Origin: Vibrio viridaestus
GTDB taxonomy: Bacteria; Pseudomonadota; Gammaproteobacteria; Enterobacterales; Vibrionaceae
Length of the DNA stretch: 64,000 bases
Assembly: GCF_003856525.1 (NCBI RefSeq)
Contig: NZ_RJVQ01000001.1
Location: 496,001 to 560,000 of the forward strand
Direction of reading: 5' to 3'
Shown here: positions 35,843-45,705 of the stretch, in pieces
Layout: each line of letters begins with the position of its first letter
Numbering within the stretch: position 1 is the first letter of the stretch
Notes under the pieces: generated by a model
What the model saw: only the letters and a program-made list of their open reading frames with translations
What the model was told of the DNA's origin: nothing
The model's database searches: none
Translations under genes and position numbers: made by a program

Positions 35843-36986
35843 CTTTTGGAGTTGAGGTCTCAACAGAATCATCTTCTCTACTCTTCATCTCTTGTGAAAA
35901 GTCCATATTCTGCATAGTCATTTCATCTAACAGTTCGTTGCTGTTGTCATAAACAACTTCATCTTCAAGAAACTCAGTTGTCGTAGGAATTGGCACATCA
36001 CGCTTGTAAAGCTTATTAAAGGCACGAATGATAATATGTCGACCGATCGTACCTGACTGGATTTTCTTCATTAATGGCTTAGCAAAGCGCTGAAGCATAA
36101 CAATCGAATCCACACCCACTTTATTACCGACTTCATCCCTCAATGTTTTTGCTGGCTCATAGCCAAAGTGGGCAGCCAAAAACAGCCAAATGTACGCAAT
36201 AGAATTACCTTCCTGGCCAAAGTCAATCCACGCCTTGCCTGAGAAATACATCGCTTCTGGATATCCCAGTTCAGCCGCACTTTCCAGCCAATAGCAGGCT
36301 CGACGATGATCTTTAACAACACCAACACCTTTTAGATAATTGAGTCCGAGCTTCATCATCGCCTCAAGATTTTCAAGTTTTGCTGCCTTGGTATACCAGT
36401 ATGTGGAATCCTCAGGCTTAGGTGTTGGATTGTCCTTCGATATGCACCAATCACCTAAGTAAATCTGAGCAGGTATAAAGTTTGCCAATGCAGACTTTTC
36501 AATAATGTTTATTCCTTTATCAACATTGGCTGAGACACCTAACCCTTGAATCAGCGCCCGACCAGTTTCGAATAAAGCAACATTATCTCCCTCTAACCCT
36601 TTGATATACGTTTGCCAAAACTTGGATTTCTCCATCATGATAATATCGCCTTCAAAACGCTTGCTTAGACGAACTACACCATACATACCCGTGATGTTAT
36701 CTAGATTTGCTGCTTTCTCATACCAATAGAATGATTCTCTCCAGTCCCGCCTCTCGGCTTCTTTAGCCATATAAAGAATGGTTGGTATGTGTCCTTCTTC
36801 CGCCTTTTTGAGTCGGTCTTGCCTTTCTAACTCGAGGTTTCGCTCCACCGCAACACGATATTTTTCCTGCTTACGATGCCGATCAGACTCTATTTTTTTC
36901 TGTTTCAACGCTATTACCGCCATCCAAATCACCAGCCCGATGAGTAGAACACCAGCAATACCAATGAAAATACCAAGAATATTCAT
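35823..36986 (-). CDS. Membrane-anchored Sel1-repeat protein
   Basis: A 387-residue protein. An N-terminal helix (ILGIFIGIAGVLLIGLVIWMAVIAL) anchors a basic coiled-coil stretch, then several Sel1-type repeats of about 36 residues, e.g. STYWYTKAAKLENLEAMMKLGLNYLKGVGVVKDHRRACYWLESAAELGYPEAMYFSG. It ends in an acidic, disordered tail (from about 335). Sel1 repeats are protein-interaction scaffolds. With no leader cleavage site, the repeats should face the cytoplasm. No partner is identifiable from context. Confidence 0.85.
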   Translation of the reverse strand: MNILGIFIGIAGVLLIGLVIWMAVIALKQKKIESDRHRKQEKYRVAVERNLELERQDRLKKAEEGHIPTILYMAKEAERRDWRESFYWYEKAANLDNITGMYGVVRLSKRFEGDIIMMEKSKFWQTYIKGLEGDNVALFETGRALIQGLGVSANVDKGINIIEKSALANFIPAQIYLGDWCISKDNPTPKPEDSTYWYTKAAKLENLEAMMKLGLNYLKGVGVVKDHRRACYWLESAAELGYPEAMYFSGKAWIDFGQEGNSIAYIWLFLAAHFGYEPAKTLRDEVGNKVGVDSIVMLQRFAKPLMKKIQSGTIGRHIIIRAFNKLYKRDVPIPTTTEFLEDEVVYDNSNELLDEMTMQNMDFSQEMKSREDDSVETSTPKGDTTAQ

Positions 36987-37244
36987 TAATTAGGCTCTAA
37001 ATTTCATTGATTATCATTTGCAAGCATAACATGGAATACACATTTCCAAGTTAAAAAGACTATCTACAGTATATATCTCAATTATATCGGTCACCTATGA
37101 GAGAACTTTATTCTGTAGCAGTTCATCATAATACAAATAAAAGTGGCTTTTTTTCGATTAATACTTGACCACCTAAACACAAAGTTTTTTACTAAGCTAA
37201 GCGCAAGTCAGTTTTTAATCAGAATGTTAAGGCCTAAGCCAATC

Positions 37245-39218
37245 ATGATAAAAAATAAAGCTCAGCCATATCCTCTAGGCGCCACTCTAACAGACAGCGG
37301 TTGCTATTTTTCAATCTACTCTCCCGCTTTAAAAGAATCCGAAATCCAACTAGCGTTGTTTTATGATGAGTCACGATATGAAACCATCGAATTTCAAGGT
37401 TCCTATGCTGGTATAAAGTCTACGTTTGTTGAAGGAATTAAAGCGGGACAGAAATATGGGTATCTGGTAAAAACAAAAAGTAATCAATGGCAGCTGATTT
37501 CCGACCCCTACGCTAAAGCGATCGATAGCGAACTTCATTATGTTCCGCCATATACTCCAGAGATTAGCTTTGACATGCCCAAATGTCTGGTTTGCTCAGG
37601 TGAATTTGACTGGCAGGGCGTAAAAGCGCCAGTAATACCTCGCGAAGAGATGGTCATATTTGAAACGCATGTAAAAGGCGTGACAAAAAAACATCCCAAA
37701 GTGAATTCAAGAGTTCAGGGGAAGTATCTAGGGCTCGTGAGTGACGAAATGCTGGCCTTTTATCAGGAGAACCATATAAAAACTCTCCAACTCTTACCGA
37801 TCGCAGCTTGCATGCATGAGCCTCACTTATTGAAAAACGACATGGTGAATTACTGGGGCTATAACCCCTATCTGTTTATGGCTCCCGATCCACGCTACGC
37901 TATCAATGATGCTGTGTCCGAATTGAAAACGACAGTACGCGAATTACACCGCAATGGTATCGAAGTGATTCTTGATGTTGTCTACAACCATACGGCAGAA
38001 GCAGGTGATGATGGTCCAATATTCAACCTGCGAGGACTTGACCAACACTACTATCTAAAATCAGGCGATTACTACGCAAACTTTACAGGGTGCGGAAATA
38101 CCCTCGATTTGTCCTATCAGCCAACGCTTAATTTAGTAATGGATACGCTCCGTCACTGGGTTTCTGAGTATAATATTGATGGCTTTAGGTTTGATTTGGC
38201 CGCAACACTAGGCCGGCAAGGTGAAGATTTTTCAAAAATTTCCGGGTTTTTTATGGCGGTAGCTCAGGATCCTATTCTTAAGGATGTAAAGTTGATTGCT
38301 GAACCCTGGGATATCGGACCCAATGGATACCAAGTGGGTCATTTCCCATTCGGCTGGAATGAAACAAATGATAAGTTAAGAGACATTAGCCGCAGCTTTT
38401 GGCGCGGAGACGACGGTTTCCTCCAAGAGTTTGCAACGCGTCTTATGGGTTCCAGAGATATTTACAGTGCGTCAAAGTGGCCCTTCAAACTTACCGTCAA
38501 CTATATTACCTATCACGATGGTTTTACCCTCCAAGACTTAGTCTCATACAAACATAAGCACAACGAGGAGAATGGTGAACAGAATCGGGACGGGCATGGT
38601 GATAATCGCTCGGATAATTACGGCTGTGAAGGCCCTACAAAAGATCGCTCCATCATCAAGATACGGGAAAAACAGAAACGAAATTTCATGGCGACATTGC
38701 TTTTTTCTTTCGGAATTCCTCATATTTTAACCGCCGATATGTTGTCACATTCACAGAAAGGCAATAACAACGCCTACTGTCAAGACAATGACATCAGTTG
38801 GCTGGACTGGCAGTTGAATATGCCAGCTCAACATTTCCAGAAGTGGCTAGCGAAAATGCTCAAGGCAAGACATGATATCATGGTCCCTTTTATAGACGCG
38901 TTTAGTGGTGATAGTCGTAACTCAAACAGAGTTTTCTGGCGTAAAGTCGATGGCGGAGAAATGGGATATGATGACTGGAATAAGCATATCTGTGTCGCTT
39001 TACAACTTGGTATCAATAAGTCTGGCCCACAAATTATCTATTTATTAAATCCTACGCAGGCAACAGCTCGGTTTATTCTGCCGTCGCTGCCTCGAGACCA
39101 AAAATGGCAAGTCATTTGTGATTCCACTCGTGATGAAGTACTTCAGCTCAATGCGGAAAAAGAGTACCTGCTCTCACACATTTCGATGGCGATTCTCTAC
39201 TTTAATCCTAAAGCCTAA
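37245..39218 (+). CDS. glgX: Glycogen debranching enzyme GlgX
   Basis: Hydrolyses alpha-1,6 branch points of phosphorylase-trimmed glycogen. An N-terminal CBM48/isoamylase domain (PYPLGATLTDSGCYFSIYSPA) is followed by a GH13 barrel: VVYNHTAEAGDDGP, the nucleophile in FRFDLAATLG, the acid/base in LIAEPWDIGPNGYQVG, and NYITYHDGFTLQDLVSYKHKHNEENGEQNRDG, which is typical of GlgX. From the ATG at 37245 it is 657 residues, the length of E. coli GlgX; the frame extends up to 37143 but the extra part has no family similarity. No glgBAC genes are adjacent. A strong terminator follows. Confidence 0.93.
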   Translation: MIKNKAQPYPLGATLTDSGCYFSIYSPALKESEIQLALFYDESRYETIEFQGSYAGIKSTFVEGIKAGQKYGYLVKTKSNQWQLISDPYAKAIDSELHYVPPYTPEISFDMPKCLVCSGEFDWQGVKAPVIPREEMVIFETHVKGVTKKHPKVNSRVQGKYLGLVSDEMLAFYQENHIKTLQLLPIAACMHEPHLLKNDMVNYWGYNPYLFMAPDPRYAINDAVSELKTTVRELHRNGIEVILDVVYNHTAEAGDDGPIFNLRGLDQHYYLKSGDYYANFTGCGNTLDLSYQPTLNLVMDTLRHWVSEYNIDGFRFDLAATLGRQGEDFSKISGFFMAVAQDPILKDVKLIAEPWDIGPNGYQVGHFPFGWNETNDKLRDISRSFWRGDDGFLQEFATRLMGSRDIYSASKWPFKLTVNYITYHDGFTLQDLVSYKHKHNEENGEQNRDGHGDNRSDNYGCEGPTKDRSIIKIREKQKRNFMATLLFSFGIPHILTADMLSHSQKGNNNAYCQDNDISWLDWQLNMPAQHFQKWLAKMLKARHDIMVPFIDAFSGDSRNSNRVFWRKVDGGEMGYDDWNKHICVALQLGINKSGPQIIYLLNPTQATARFILPSLPRDQKWQVICDSTRDEVLQLNAEKEYLLSHISMAILYFNPKA

Positions 39219-39272
39219 TATCGCATCCTGAGTGCGTATTTGTTACGATATAACACAGTTCTCCTATACCTT

Positions 39273-39309
39273 ACCGTCCCCCCACTTCTCGGGGGACGGT
39301 TTTCTATTT
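39273..39309 (+). terminator. Strong intrinsic terminator after glgX
   Basis: GC-rich 10-bp stem ACCGTCCCCC (39273-39282) with GGGGGACGGT (39291-39300), 8-nt loop, then TTTCTATTT. It rules out a start for the next gene before this point. Confidence 0.9.
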
Positions 39310-39327
39310 GTCGTTTTAAGGGTAAAC

Positions 39328-41157
39328 ATGTTTAAAAAGTTTGAAGAGCTTACACAAGCTTTTCCAGGGACGGAACCTCAACAACCACCAGCGTCTCTTT
39401 GGGCTTTTTGTCGCCATTATACTAAAGGGTTTATGGTTCCTTTAGTTGCAATAGGAATTTTAAGTACCATTATAGCCGTAGTTGAAGTGACGCTATTCAG
39501 CTTTATGGGAAAACTCGTCGACTGGTTATCCAGCAGCGACCCACAAACTTTCTTTGCTGATAATCAGTGGACGCTAATTAGTCTGTCGATTCTGATTTTG
39601 GTCGTTATGCCATTAGTTATTGGGATTCACTCGCTGTTGGTACATCAAACAATGCTCGGCAACTATCCAATGTCGATTCGTTGGTTAGCACACCGATATC
39701 TTTTAAAACAGAGTCTGTCTTTCTATCAAGACGAATTTGCAGGCAGAATCGCGACAAAAGTCATGCAAACAGCCCTGGCGATTCGAGAAACTGTAATGAA
39801 GATGGTTGATGTTTTCGTCTTCGTGAGTGTGTATTTTGTAGCAATACTTTTCATTCTTGCAGATTCAGACTGGCGCCTTATGATGCCAATGTTAGTGTGG
39901 TTAATCGCTTACATAGCTATTCAGCTGTATTATGTGCCTAAACTAAAGGATATTTCTTCAATTCAGGCTGATGCCCGTTCAACAATGACAGGACGTTTTG
40001 TTGATAGCTATACCAATATTCAAACCGTTAAGCTCTTTTCTCACCATCAGCGCGAAACCAGCTATGTAAAACAGAGTATGGAAGGGTTTCTTTCCACTGT
40101 TCATAACCAAATGCGTCTGGTCACCGGCTTTAACTTATGTGTAGAGATCGCGAACTACCTATTACTATTTACGATCGCTGGTATGTCCATTTATCTATGG
40201 ACCTTGTCTTCAATAACGATAGGCTCAATCGCAATAGCTATCTCGCTGGCCCTGCGTATTAACGGTATGTCTAAGTGGATCATGTGGGAAGTGGGCACTC
40301 TATTTGAAAACATGGGTACTGTCGTCGACGGAATGCATTCTCTTTCGCAACCGGTCCAAATTGAAGATCACAGCGACAGTAAAAACTTAGTTGTACAAAA
40401 AGGCGCGATTGATTTCGATAATATAAGTTTCGATTATGGAGAAAACATCAGCGTTATTCGTAACTTGTCTTTACATATTCGTTCTGGTGAAAAGGTGGGA
40501 GTAGTCGGTCGTTCAGGGGCAGGTAAATCGACGCTCGTTAATCTTCTACTGCGTTTTCATGAGTTAAATGGTGGAGAAATTCGCATCGATGGTCAGCCTA
40601 TAACGGATGTTACCCAAGATTCTTTGCGTAAAGTGATAGGTGTCGTCACTCAAGATACCTCACTACTCCACCGATCAATTAAAGAAAACATTCTTTATGG
40701 GAATCCTGATGCATCTGATGAGGCCCTTTATGCGGCGACAAAACAAGCCCATGCAGATGAGTTTATTTCAACGCTCACCGATCCTCATGGAAACAAAGGC
40801 TACGACGCACAAGTTGGGGAAAGAGGTGTTAAGCTTTCTGGCGGTCAACGACAACGTATTGCTATTTCTCGTGTATTACTCAAAAATGCTCCGATCTTAA
40901 TACTTGATGAAGCAACTTCCGCTCTTGACTCCGAAGTCGAATCAGCCATTCAGGAAAGTCTCTATCAACTTATGGAAGGCAAAACTGTCATCGCGATTGC
41001 ACACCGATTATCAACCATTGCGAAAATGGATCGACTTATCGTTCTCGATCAAGGCAAGATTGTTGAAGAAGGATCTCATGAGCAGTTACTCGCAAAAGGG
41101 GGAATCTATGCTCACTTATGGGCGCACCAGACAGGTGGCTATATTGCAGCTGATTAA
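39328..41157 (+). CDS. ABC exporter half-transporter (fused permease-ATPase)
   Basis: A 609-residue type IV ABC exporter that acts as a dimer. Six helices lie in residues about 35-330, then an ATPase domain with Walker A GRSGAGKST (from Gly394), Q-loop VTQDTSLLHRSI, signature KLSGGQRQR, Walker B ILILDEATSALDS and H-loop IAHRLST. The ATG at 39328 follows an AAGGG site; a longer frame from 39232 runs through the terminator and is unlikely. It resembles MsbA/multidrug-type half exporters. The substrate cannot be told. DUF445 follows after 70 bp. Confidence 0.92.
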   Translation: MFKKFEELTQAFPGTEPQQPPASLWAFCRHYTKGFMVPLVAIGILSTIIAVVEVTLFSFMGKLVDWLSSSDPQTFFADNQWTLISLSILILVVMPLVIGIHSLLVHQTMLGNYPMSIRWLAHRYLLKQSLSFYQDEFAGRIATKVMQTALAIRETVMKMVDVFVFVSVYFVAILFILADSDWRLMMPMLVWLIAYIAIQLYYVPKLKDISSIQADARSTMTGRFVDSYTNIQTVKLFSHHQRETSYVKQSMEGFLSTVHNQMRLVTGFNLCVEIANYLLLFTIAGMSIYLWTLSSITIGSIAIAISLALRINGMSKWIMWEVGTLFENMGTVVDGMHSLSQPVQIEDHSDSKNLVVQKGAIDFDNISFDYGENISVIRNLSLHIRSGEKVGVVGRSGAGKSTLVNLLLRFHELNGGEIRIDGQPITDVTQDSLRKVIGVVTQDTSLLHRSIKENILYGNPDASDEALYAATKQAHADEFISTLTDPHGNKGYDAQVGERGVKLSGGQRQRIAISRVLLKNAPILILDEATSALDSEVESAIQESLYQLMEGKTVIAIAHRLSTIAKMDRLIVLDQGKIVEEGSHEQLLAKGGIYAHLWAHQTGGYIAAD

Positions 41158-41227
41158 CAATCAATATTGAGTATTCTGAATCAAAGATTTTTTGTAAACT
41201 CTCCAATTAACAACTGTTTATTAATAA

Positions 41228-41935
41228 ATGACTATGAACAAAAGTATTATTACCAACACACTTTCTATTTTGCTGATAGCAATAGGTTACCAAACCAATC
41301 AAAACGTCATCTTAAGTGCTGGTTTGTTTGCGTTTTCGGGTGCAATTACTAACTGGCTGGCCATTCATATGCTATTTGAACGAGTCCCTGGTCTGTATGG
41401 TTCAGGCGTCATTCCAAATCGTTTTGAAGAGTTTAAAGCCGCAATCAAATCCCTAATGATGAAAGAGTTCTTTACCGAAGGAAACATCCAGAAATTCATG
41501 AACCAGGAGCTTGGTAATACTAAGTCTCTTGATCTCGCCCCAATTGTCGCAAGAGTCGATTTCAATCCAACGTTTGACTCACTAGTCGATGTCATTTCTG
41601 CGTCCTCTTTCGGTGGAATGCTTGCTATGTTTGGCGGTGCTGAAGCACTTCAGCCCCTAAAAGAGCCTTTTGTCAAGAAGATGGAAGAATCGATAGTAGA
41701 AATGAGTCAGAGCGAGGAAATTAAAAATGCGATTAAAGAACAGTTTAGCAGTGATTCCGTGATTGATGAGGCTCAGCAAAATATAGAAGCCATAATCGAT
41801 CAAAGATTAAATGAATTGACGCCAAAATTGGTTAAGGAAATTGTTGCCTCAATGATTAAGCAACATCTTGGATGGCTAGTCGTCTGGGGCGGTGTCTTTG
41901 GCGGTATCATCGGTATTATTGCGTCTTATCTATAA
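41228..41935 (+). CDS. DUF445 membrane protein
   Basis: A 235-residue protein of the DUF445 family (YjiN-related). Two hydrophobic segments at the N-terminus (about 8-45, containing FSGAITNWLAIHMLFERVPGLYGSGVIPNRFEEFK, the family signature) precede a long amphipathic helical region. A final hydrophobic segment (LGWLVVWGGVFGGIIGIIASYL) lies at the C-terminus. Function unknown. It sits 70 bp after the ABC exporter and before a terminator, so the two may share a transcript. Confidence 0.85.
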   Translation: MTMNKSIITNTLSILLIAIGYQTNQNVILSAGLFAFSGAITNWLAIHMLFERVPGLYGSGVIPNRFEEFKAAIKSLMMKEFFTEGNIQKFMNQELGNTKSLDLAPIVARVDFNPTFDSLVDVISASSFGGMLAMFGGAEALQPLKEPFVKKMEESIVEMSQSEEIKNAIKEQFSSDSVIDEAQQNIEAIIDQRLNELTPKLVKEIVASMIKQHLGWLVVWGGVFGGIIGIIASYL

Positions 41936-41950
41936 TCGACTTCAACTAGT

Positions 41951-41979
41951 ACAAAGCCCTCTTAATAAGAGGGCTTTGT
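41951..41979. terminator. Bidirectional hairpin terminator after DUF445
   Basis: A 13-bp perfect stem (41951-41963 with 41967-41979, loop AAT) lies between two converging genes. T-runs are short (GTATATTA on the right), but the stem is very stable. Confidence 0.75.
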
Positions 41980-41982
41980 ATA

Positions 41983-42777
41983 TTAGGCGTGTTGCAACTG
42001 ACGATGCGATACGTCTTTCAAGCCATCATAAATAGCCTTAGTCTTTCTAGAATAGAGTGAGCGATCACTATCTCCAGTCAGTAGAATCATCCTAACTTTG
42101 TCTGTTGCCGTACAACGCTCGATTAACTCTTTAACTTCTTTATCCAAAGCCTTTTCTTCGAGCAAACCAACCCCTTTGGACAAAGACGATAAGTCGAAAG
42201 TCAAAATAATTTGCTCATGCGTATTGATGAATTCATCCACACCATCGAGAGGGATAAGAGGCGAAACTTCTCGCATATCTGTGGATGGAACAGTCGGCAA
42301 CTTCTCATGATCGAGCTTACCAAGACTCAACACATCGATTTCTGGAAAACACTTCTGCAAAGAACCAAGAATATCCTGCTGTTTGTTTTGGTCACGAAGA
42401 TTCAACCAGTTATATCGACCAACGTGAAGAATGCCTGTTTTGGCCGCTCCAACAGCAACGGTTGGATAAATATCGATGATAAGATCGAGAGAATTAGCAA
42501 CAATCACAGGGGTGAGCTGATAACCAAGGCTACGCTTTAACGTTGTAAGCAACTCAGGGTTAATCTGGTTTTTGGAAACAAAATGCCCTCTGGACACATC
42601 TTTGTTTTCCAGCCAGTTAAAAAGGTTATCCAAACTCTGTTCAAATAATTCAAATTTAGCCTGCGACATGGGAAATGCCCACTTACACGCAGTCATAAAT
42701 ATAAATGGATACTGATAGTAACCCTGCAATCGAGACATCGCCCGACGCCTGAAAAAGTTGAACATTCCTGTTTTCAC
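41983..42777 (-). CDS. Degenerate arginase/ureohydrolase-like protein
   Basis: A 264-residue cytoplasmic protein I recognise only by pattern. Segments fall in the order of the ureohydrolase fold, but each metal site is changed: the GGDH position reads VANS, the D-A-H-x-D position reads HVGRYNWLNLRD, and the S-F-D-x-D-x-L-D-P position reads LTFDLSSLSKGVGLL. It is therefore probably catalytically inactive or works without manganese. Its start overlaps the IclR regulator stop by 4 bases (ATGA), so the two are coupled. It may modulate the regulator or bind a guanidino compound. Confidence is high that the gene is real, moderate for the fold. Confidence 0.6.
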   Translation of the reverse strand: MKTGMFNFFRRRAMSRLQGYYQYPFIFMTACKWAFPMSQAKFELFEQSLDNLFNWLENKDVSRGHFVSKNQINPELLTTLKRSLGYQLTPVIVANSLDLIIDIYPTVAVGAAKTGILHVGRYNWLNLRDQNKQQDILGSLQKCFPEIDVLSLGKLDHEKLPTVPSTDMREVSPLIPLDGVDEFINTHEQIILTFDLSSLSKGVGLLEEKALDKEVKELIERCTATDKVRMILLTGDSDRSLYSRKTKAIYDGLKDVSHRQLQHA

Positions 42778-43508
42778 CTCTCTAAAGATAATGCTCTCGC
42801 TGCCTGTAACACATAGAGAATCATTTTGGATTTATTGGATTTCATACGATGAGCGGGAGACATAAGAGAAACCGCACCCATTAATTTATTTCCTTTCATT
42901 ACGGGTGCACTGATGCTTGAGACACCAGGATCAATCTCGGAATTACTAAAAGCGTACCCTCGATCGCGAATTTTATTCACTTCTTCTGTCCAATAATCTA
43001 AGTGGTCATGTTCATTAAAGTGCTTCAATATCTTTTCACACCGTTTTTCAGGCAAATAAGCCAGCATTACTTTTGAGGAGGCACCCCGAAGCAATGGTTG
43101 ACTTTGCCCCTGGACGTAGCTGCAACGGAGTGCCTGCAAACTGTCTTTCTGACTGACACAAAGCGCTCTGTAACCTACAGGAACCATATAAGCGGCCATT
43201 TCCCCTGTTTGTTTTTGCAAGCGACTAAGTACCAAGTCTATCGCATCTAAATTATGCGCACTGGTTTGGTAACTTCTCATCAAAAGTAGAGCGGCTGCGC
43301 CAACAACAAGTGTCTTATCATAAGGACTTTCTTCAACTAAGTTCCACTCTTTCAATAGTTTTAAATGCCGGTATAAACTACTTAAAGGCATGTTTAGTTG
43401 TTCACTTAATACTTTGGCTGTAACGGGCTCGTCGTTAACAGCAACCTGCATTAAAAGCTGGAATGTCTTTTCGTTAACATGATGAGACACTAAAGCGCTG
43501 TCGTTCAT
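42774..43508 (-). CDS. IclR-family transcriptional regulator
   Basis: A 244-residue regulator: an N-terminal winged helix (about 10-65, PVTAKVLSEQLNMPLSSLYRHLKLLKEWNLVEE) and an IclR effector domain (MAAYMVPVGYRALCVSQKDS, GQSQPLLRGASSKVMLAYLP, RDRGYAFSNSEIDPGVSSISAPVMKGNKLMGAVSL). IclR proteins usually control catabolic genes next to them and bind small carboxylates. Here the only partner is the arginase-like gene, overlapping by 4 bases. The operator is not visible to me in the 194-bp upstream gap. Confidence 0.92.
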   Translation of the reverse strand: MNDSALVSHHVNEKTFQLLMQVAVNDEPVTAKVLSEQLNMPLSSLYRHLKLLKEWNLVEESPYDKTLVVGAAALLLMRSYQTSAHNLDAIDLVLSRLQKQTGEMAAYMVPVGYRALCVSQKDSLQALRCSYVQGQSQPLLRGASSKVMLAYLPEKRCEKILKHFNEHDHLDYWTEEVNKIRDRGYAFSNSEIDPGVSSISAPVMKGNKLMGAVSLMSPAHRMKSNKSKMILYVLQAARALSLER

Positions 43509-43650
43509 TATGTGTTTTATCCTTGTTTAATATATGCATCAACTATAATTCCTATTTAGTGGGAAAATACAGAAATTTAAGATGAAAGATTCTTACTCAG
43601 TGAGAATTAAAACCATATCTTAAGAAAATCTCTAATTTCACATAAAACAA

Positions 43651-43671
43651 AGGCAGTGCCATGCACTGCCT
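43651..43671 (-). terminator. Terminator of the dCache chemoreceptor gene
   Basis: A 9-bp perfect stem (43651-43659 with 43663-43671, loop CAT). On the minus strand it is followed by TTTGTTTTA. Confidence 0.75.
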
Positions 43672-43702
43672 CTTGAGATAACGTTAAAGACAAGGATGAA
43701 AA

Positions 43703-45589
43703 CTAGCTTAATTTGAACGTCGCAACTTTCTCACTCAGTGAATGAGCTGAGTTTCTAAGATCGTTCGATTGCTGCAGGCTTTCATCAGAACCGACAGCCA
43801 ATTGCTCTGTTACATCTCGTATTGATGTGATATTTAGCGTTATTTCTTCAGTAACGTGTGTTTGCTCTTCTGCAGCGGTCGCAATTTGAGTCGCCATATC
43901 GCTGATCAAAGAAACGGCACTACTGATTTCATTGAGAGCAAAAGCGGCTTTATCTGCATCTTCAACCGAGCTGCCAGCTAACTTTGAGCTGTTATCCATA
44001 ATACTGACGGCACGTTGGGTAATTTCCTGAAGTTTGTCCGTTGTCGTTTTTATCTCTTCCGTCGAAGTATGAGTTCGCTGGGATAACACGCGCACTTCAT
44101 CAGCTACAACAGCAAAACCTCGTCCTTGTTCCCCAGCACGAGCTGCTTCTATCGCTGCGTTGAGAGCGAGAAGGTTTGTTTGTTCTGCTATCCCCTGAAT
44201 GGTCGCCAGTACAGAAGAAATTTCCTGAGCATGATGATCAAGTTCCGAGACAACTACCCCGGCTTGCTGTAATTCTTGCGCTAAACGGTCGATTGACGCC
44301 TTCGTATCCATAACTCTGTTACGACCATCTTCGGTTGTTTGCGCCGAGCCCTGAGCTGCACTTGCCGTTTGCTCTGCGTGCGATGCAATCTCTTGAGTTG
44401 CAGAAGACATTTCAGTTACTGCAGTCGCAACCATGGATACTTCTTGTTGCTGCACCCCTAATTCTCGAGCAGAAGCATTTGAGCGCTCCGCACTGAGCTT
44501 AGACTGACTGGTTAAATCTTCCGCCTGACTACGAATATCTAACATAAGCTGTTGGAGCTTATCAACAAAGGTATTAAAACCTAGCGCCAATTTACCAACT
44601 TCATCATGCGCCTCAACGGGAATACGTTGGGTTAGATCACCACTACCAGAAGCAATCTCCTCTAGAGCGTCTGCTACATGACGAAGTGGTCTGAAAAGCA
44701 CATTACACAAAAGATTAAACACCGCGATACAGACCAAAATAAGCACGCCAGTCACTACAAACTGACTGTACAACGTCGTATATAAAGGACTAACTAATGA
44801 CGAATAGTTTAAAAGAATGACAGTAATAAGAGAGGTACCCTTAATTGGCCTTGCAAATAACTCGTATTCTTCCCCATTGAGCTGGATTCTAATCTCAGAG
44901 CTTTGCTTTGCCGCATTCTCGATATCTTTAAAGGACAGTCCTAAAGCACTCACACTTTGATTAAGTAGCTTAGAATCTGCATGAGTAAATACATTACCCT
45001 TTTGATTGGCAATAAACATAAATCCAGACCCAGGTAATATGACCTGATTCATGGTATTGATGATATCAGTTATTTCAACATCTGCGCCAAGCACAAGATT
45101 TTTACCAGAAAAATCGACAGCTTTACCCAATGATACGACATTCTTTCCTGTCGCCGCGGCTACCGTCGGGTTATCCATAAATACTCTAGATTTATCGGCC
45201 ATGGCATTGATGTACCATCCCCACTTTCTTGGATCATTATTATCGGGAGGTAATGTTACACCATTGGCATTTTTCTGCGCTCCATCGGGATATGCAAGGA
45301 AGACGTTATCAAAGCCGCCGGAATCTCGGATTTGCTTTAAATGCGTTACAATCGCGTCTTCTTTTGACTCACTTTGTAATGATGTAAGAGCAGACTGCTT
45401 TGCCTTAAGCCAGTCAATAACGTATTGATTGTATGATGCTGCTGAGCCCTGAATACGTTGTTGTACCGAATGATCGAGTTGTTGGAGAGAAGCACGAAAT
45501 GCAATTAACTCAACGATAATTGTCCCTATAACAATGGCCAAGCTAGCCAAAATGGCGAGTTTGTTCTTCAGTGACATGTTTTTTAACAT
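43703..45589 (-). CDS. Methyl-accepting chemotaxis protein with dCache sensor
   Basis: A 628-residue receptor. Helix 1 (about 12-32) precedes a periplasmic dCache-type domain of about 240 residues ([55 protein letters not shown], then VLGADVEI). Helix 2 (about 275-297) leads to HAMP ([25 protein letters not shown]) and the signalling domain with the intact tip [35 protein letters not shown]. dCache domains typically bind amino acids or other small metabolites; ligand unknown. A single-gene unit with its own terminator. Confidence 0.95.
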   Translation of the reverse strand: MLKNMSLKNKLAILASLAIVIGTIIVELIAFRASLQQLDHSVQQRIQGSAASYNQYVIDWLKAKQSALTSLQSESKEDAIVTHLKQIRDSGGFDNVFLAYPDGAQKNANGVTLPPDNNDPRKWGWYINAMADKSRVFMDNPTVAAATGKNVVSLGKAVDFSGKNLVLGADVEITDIINTMNQVILPGSGFMFIANQKGNVFTHADSKLLNQSVSALGLSFKDIENAAKQSSEIRIQLNGEEYELFARPIKGTSLITVILLNYSSLVSPLYTTLYSQFVVTGVLILVCIAVFNLLCNVLFRPLRHVADALEEIASGSGDLTQRIPVEAHDEVGKLALGFNTFVDKLQQLMLDIRSQAEDLTSQSKLSAERSNASARELGVQQQEVSMVATAVTEMSSATQEIASHAEQTASAAQGSAQTTEDGRNRVMDTKASIDRLAQELQQAGVVVSELDHHAQEISSVLATIQGIAEQTNLLALNAAIEAARAGEQGRGFAVVADEVRVLSQRTHTSTEEIKTTTDKLQEITQRAVSIMDNSSKLAGSSVEDADKAAFALNEISSAVSLISDMATQIATAAEEQTHVTEEITLNITSIRDVTEQLAVGSDESLQQSNDLRNSAHSLSEKVATFKLS

Positions 45590-45705
45590 GAGATTTATCC
45601 ATTTTAATATGTTTTTGATACTTAAAAGGTATTACTGAAAAGCAGCAATACTGATTATTCCACATCGGCATAAACACATAATTCTTTAAGAATAAATAGC
45701 TTGTC

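Noticed and set aside
39232-39327. N-terminal extension of the ABC exporter
   Set aside because: It would be translated through the strong glgX terminator, and a good ribosome-binding site precedes the ATG at 39328.
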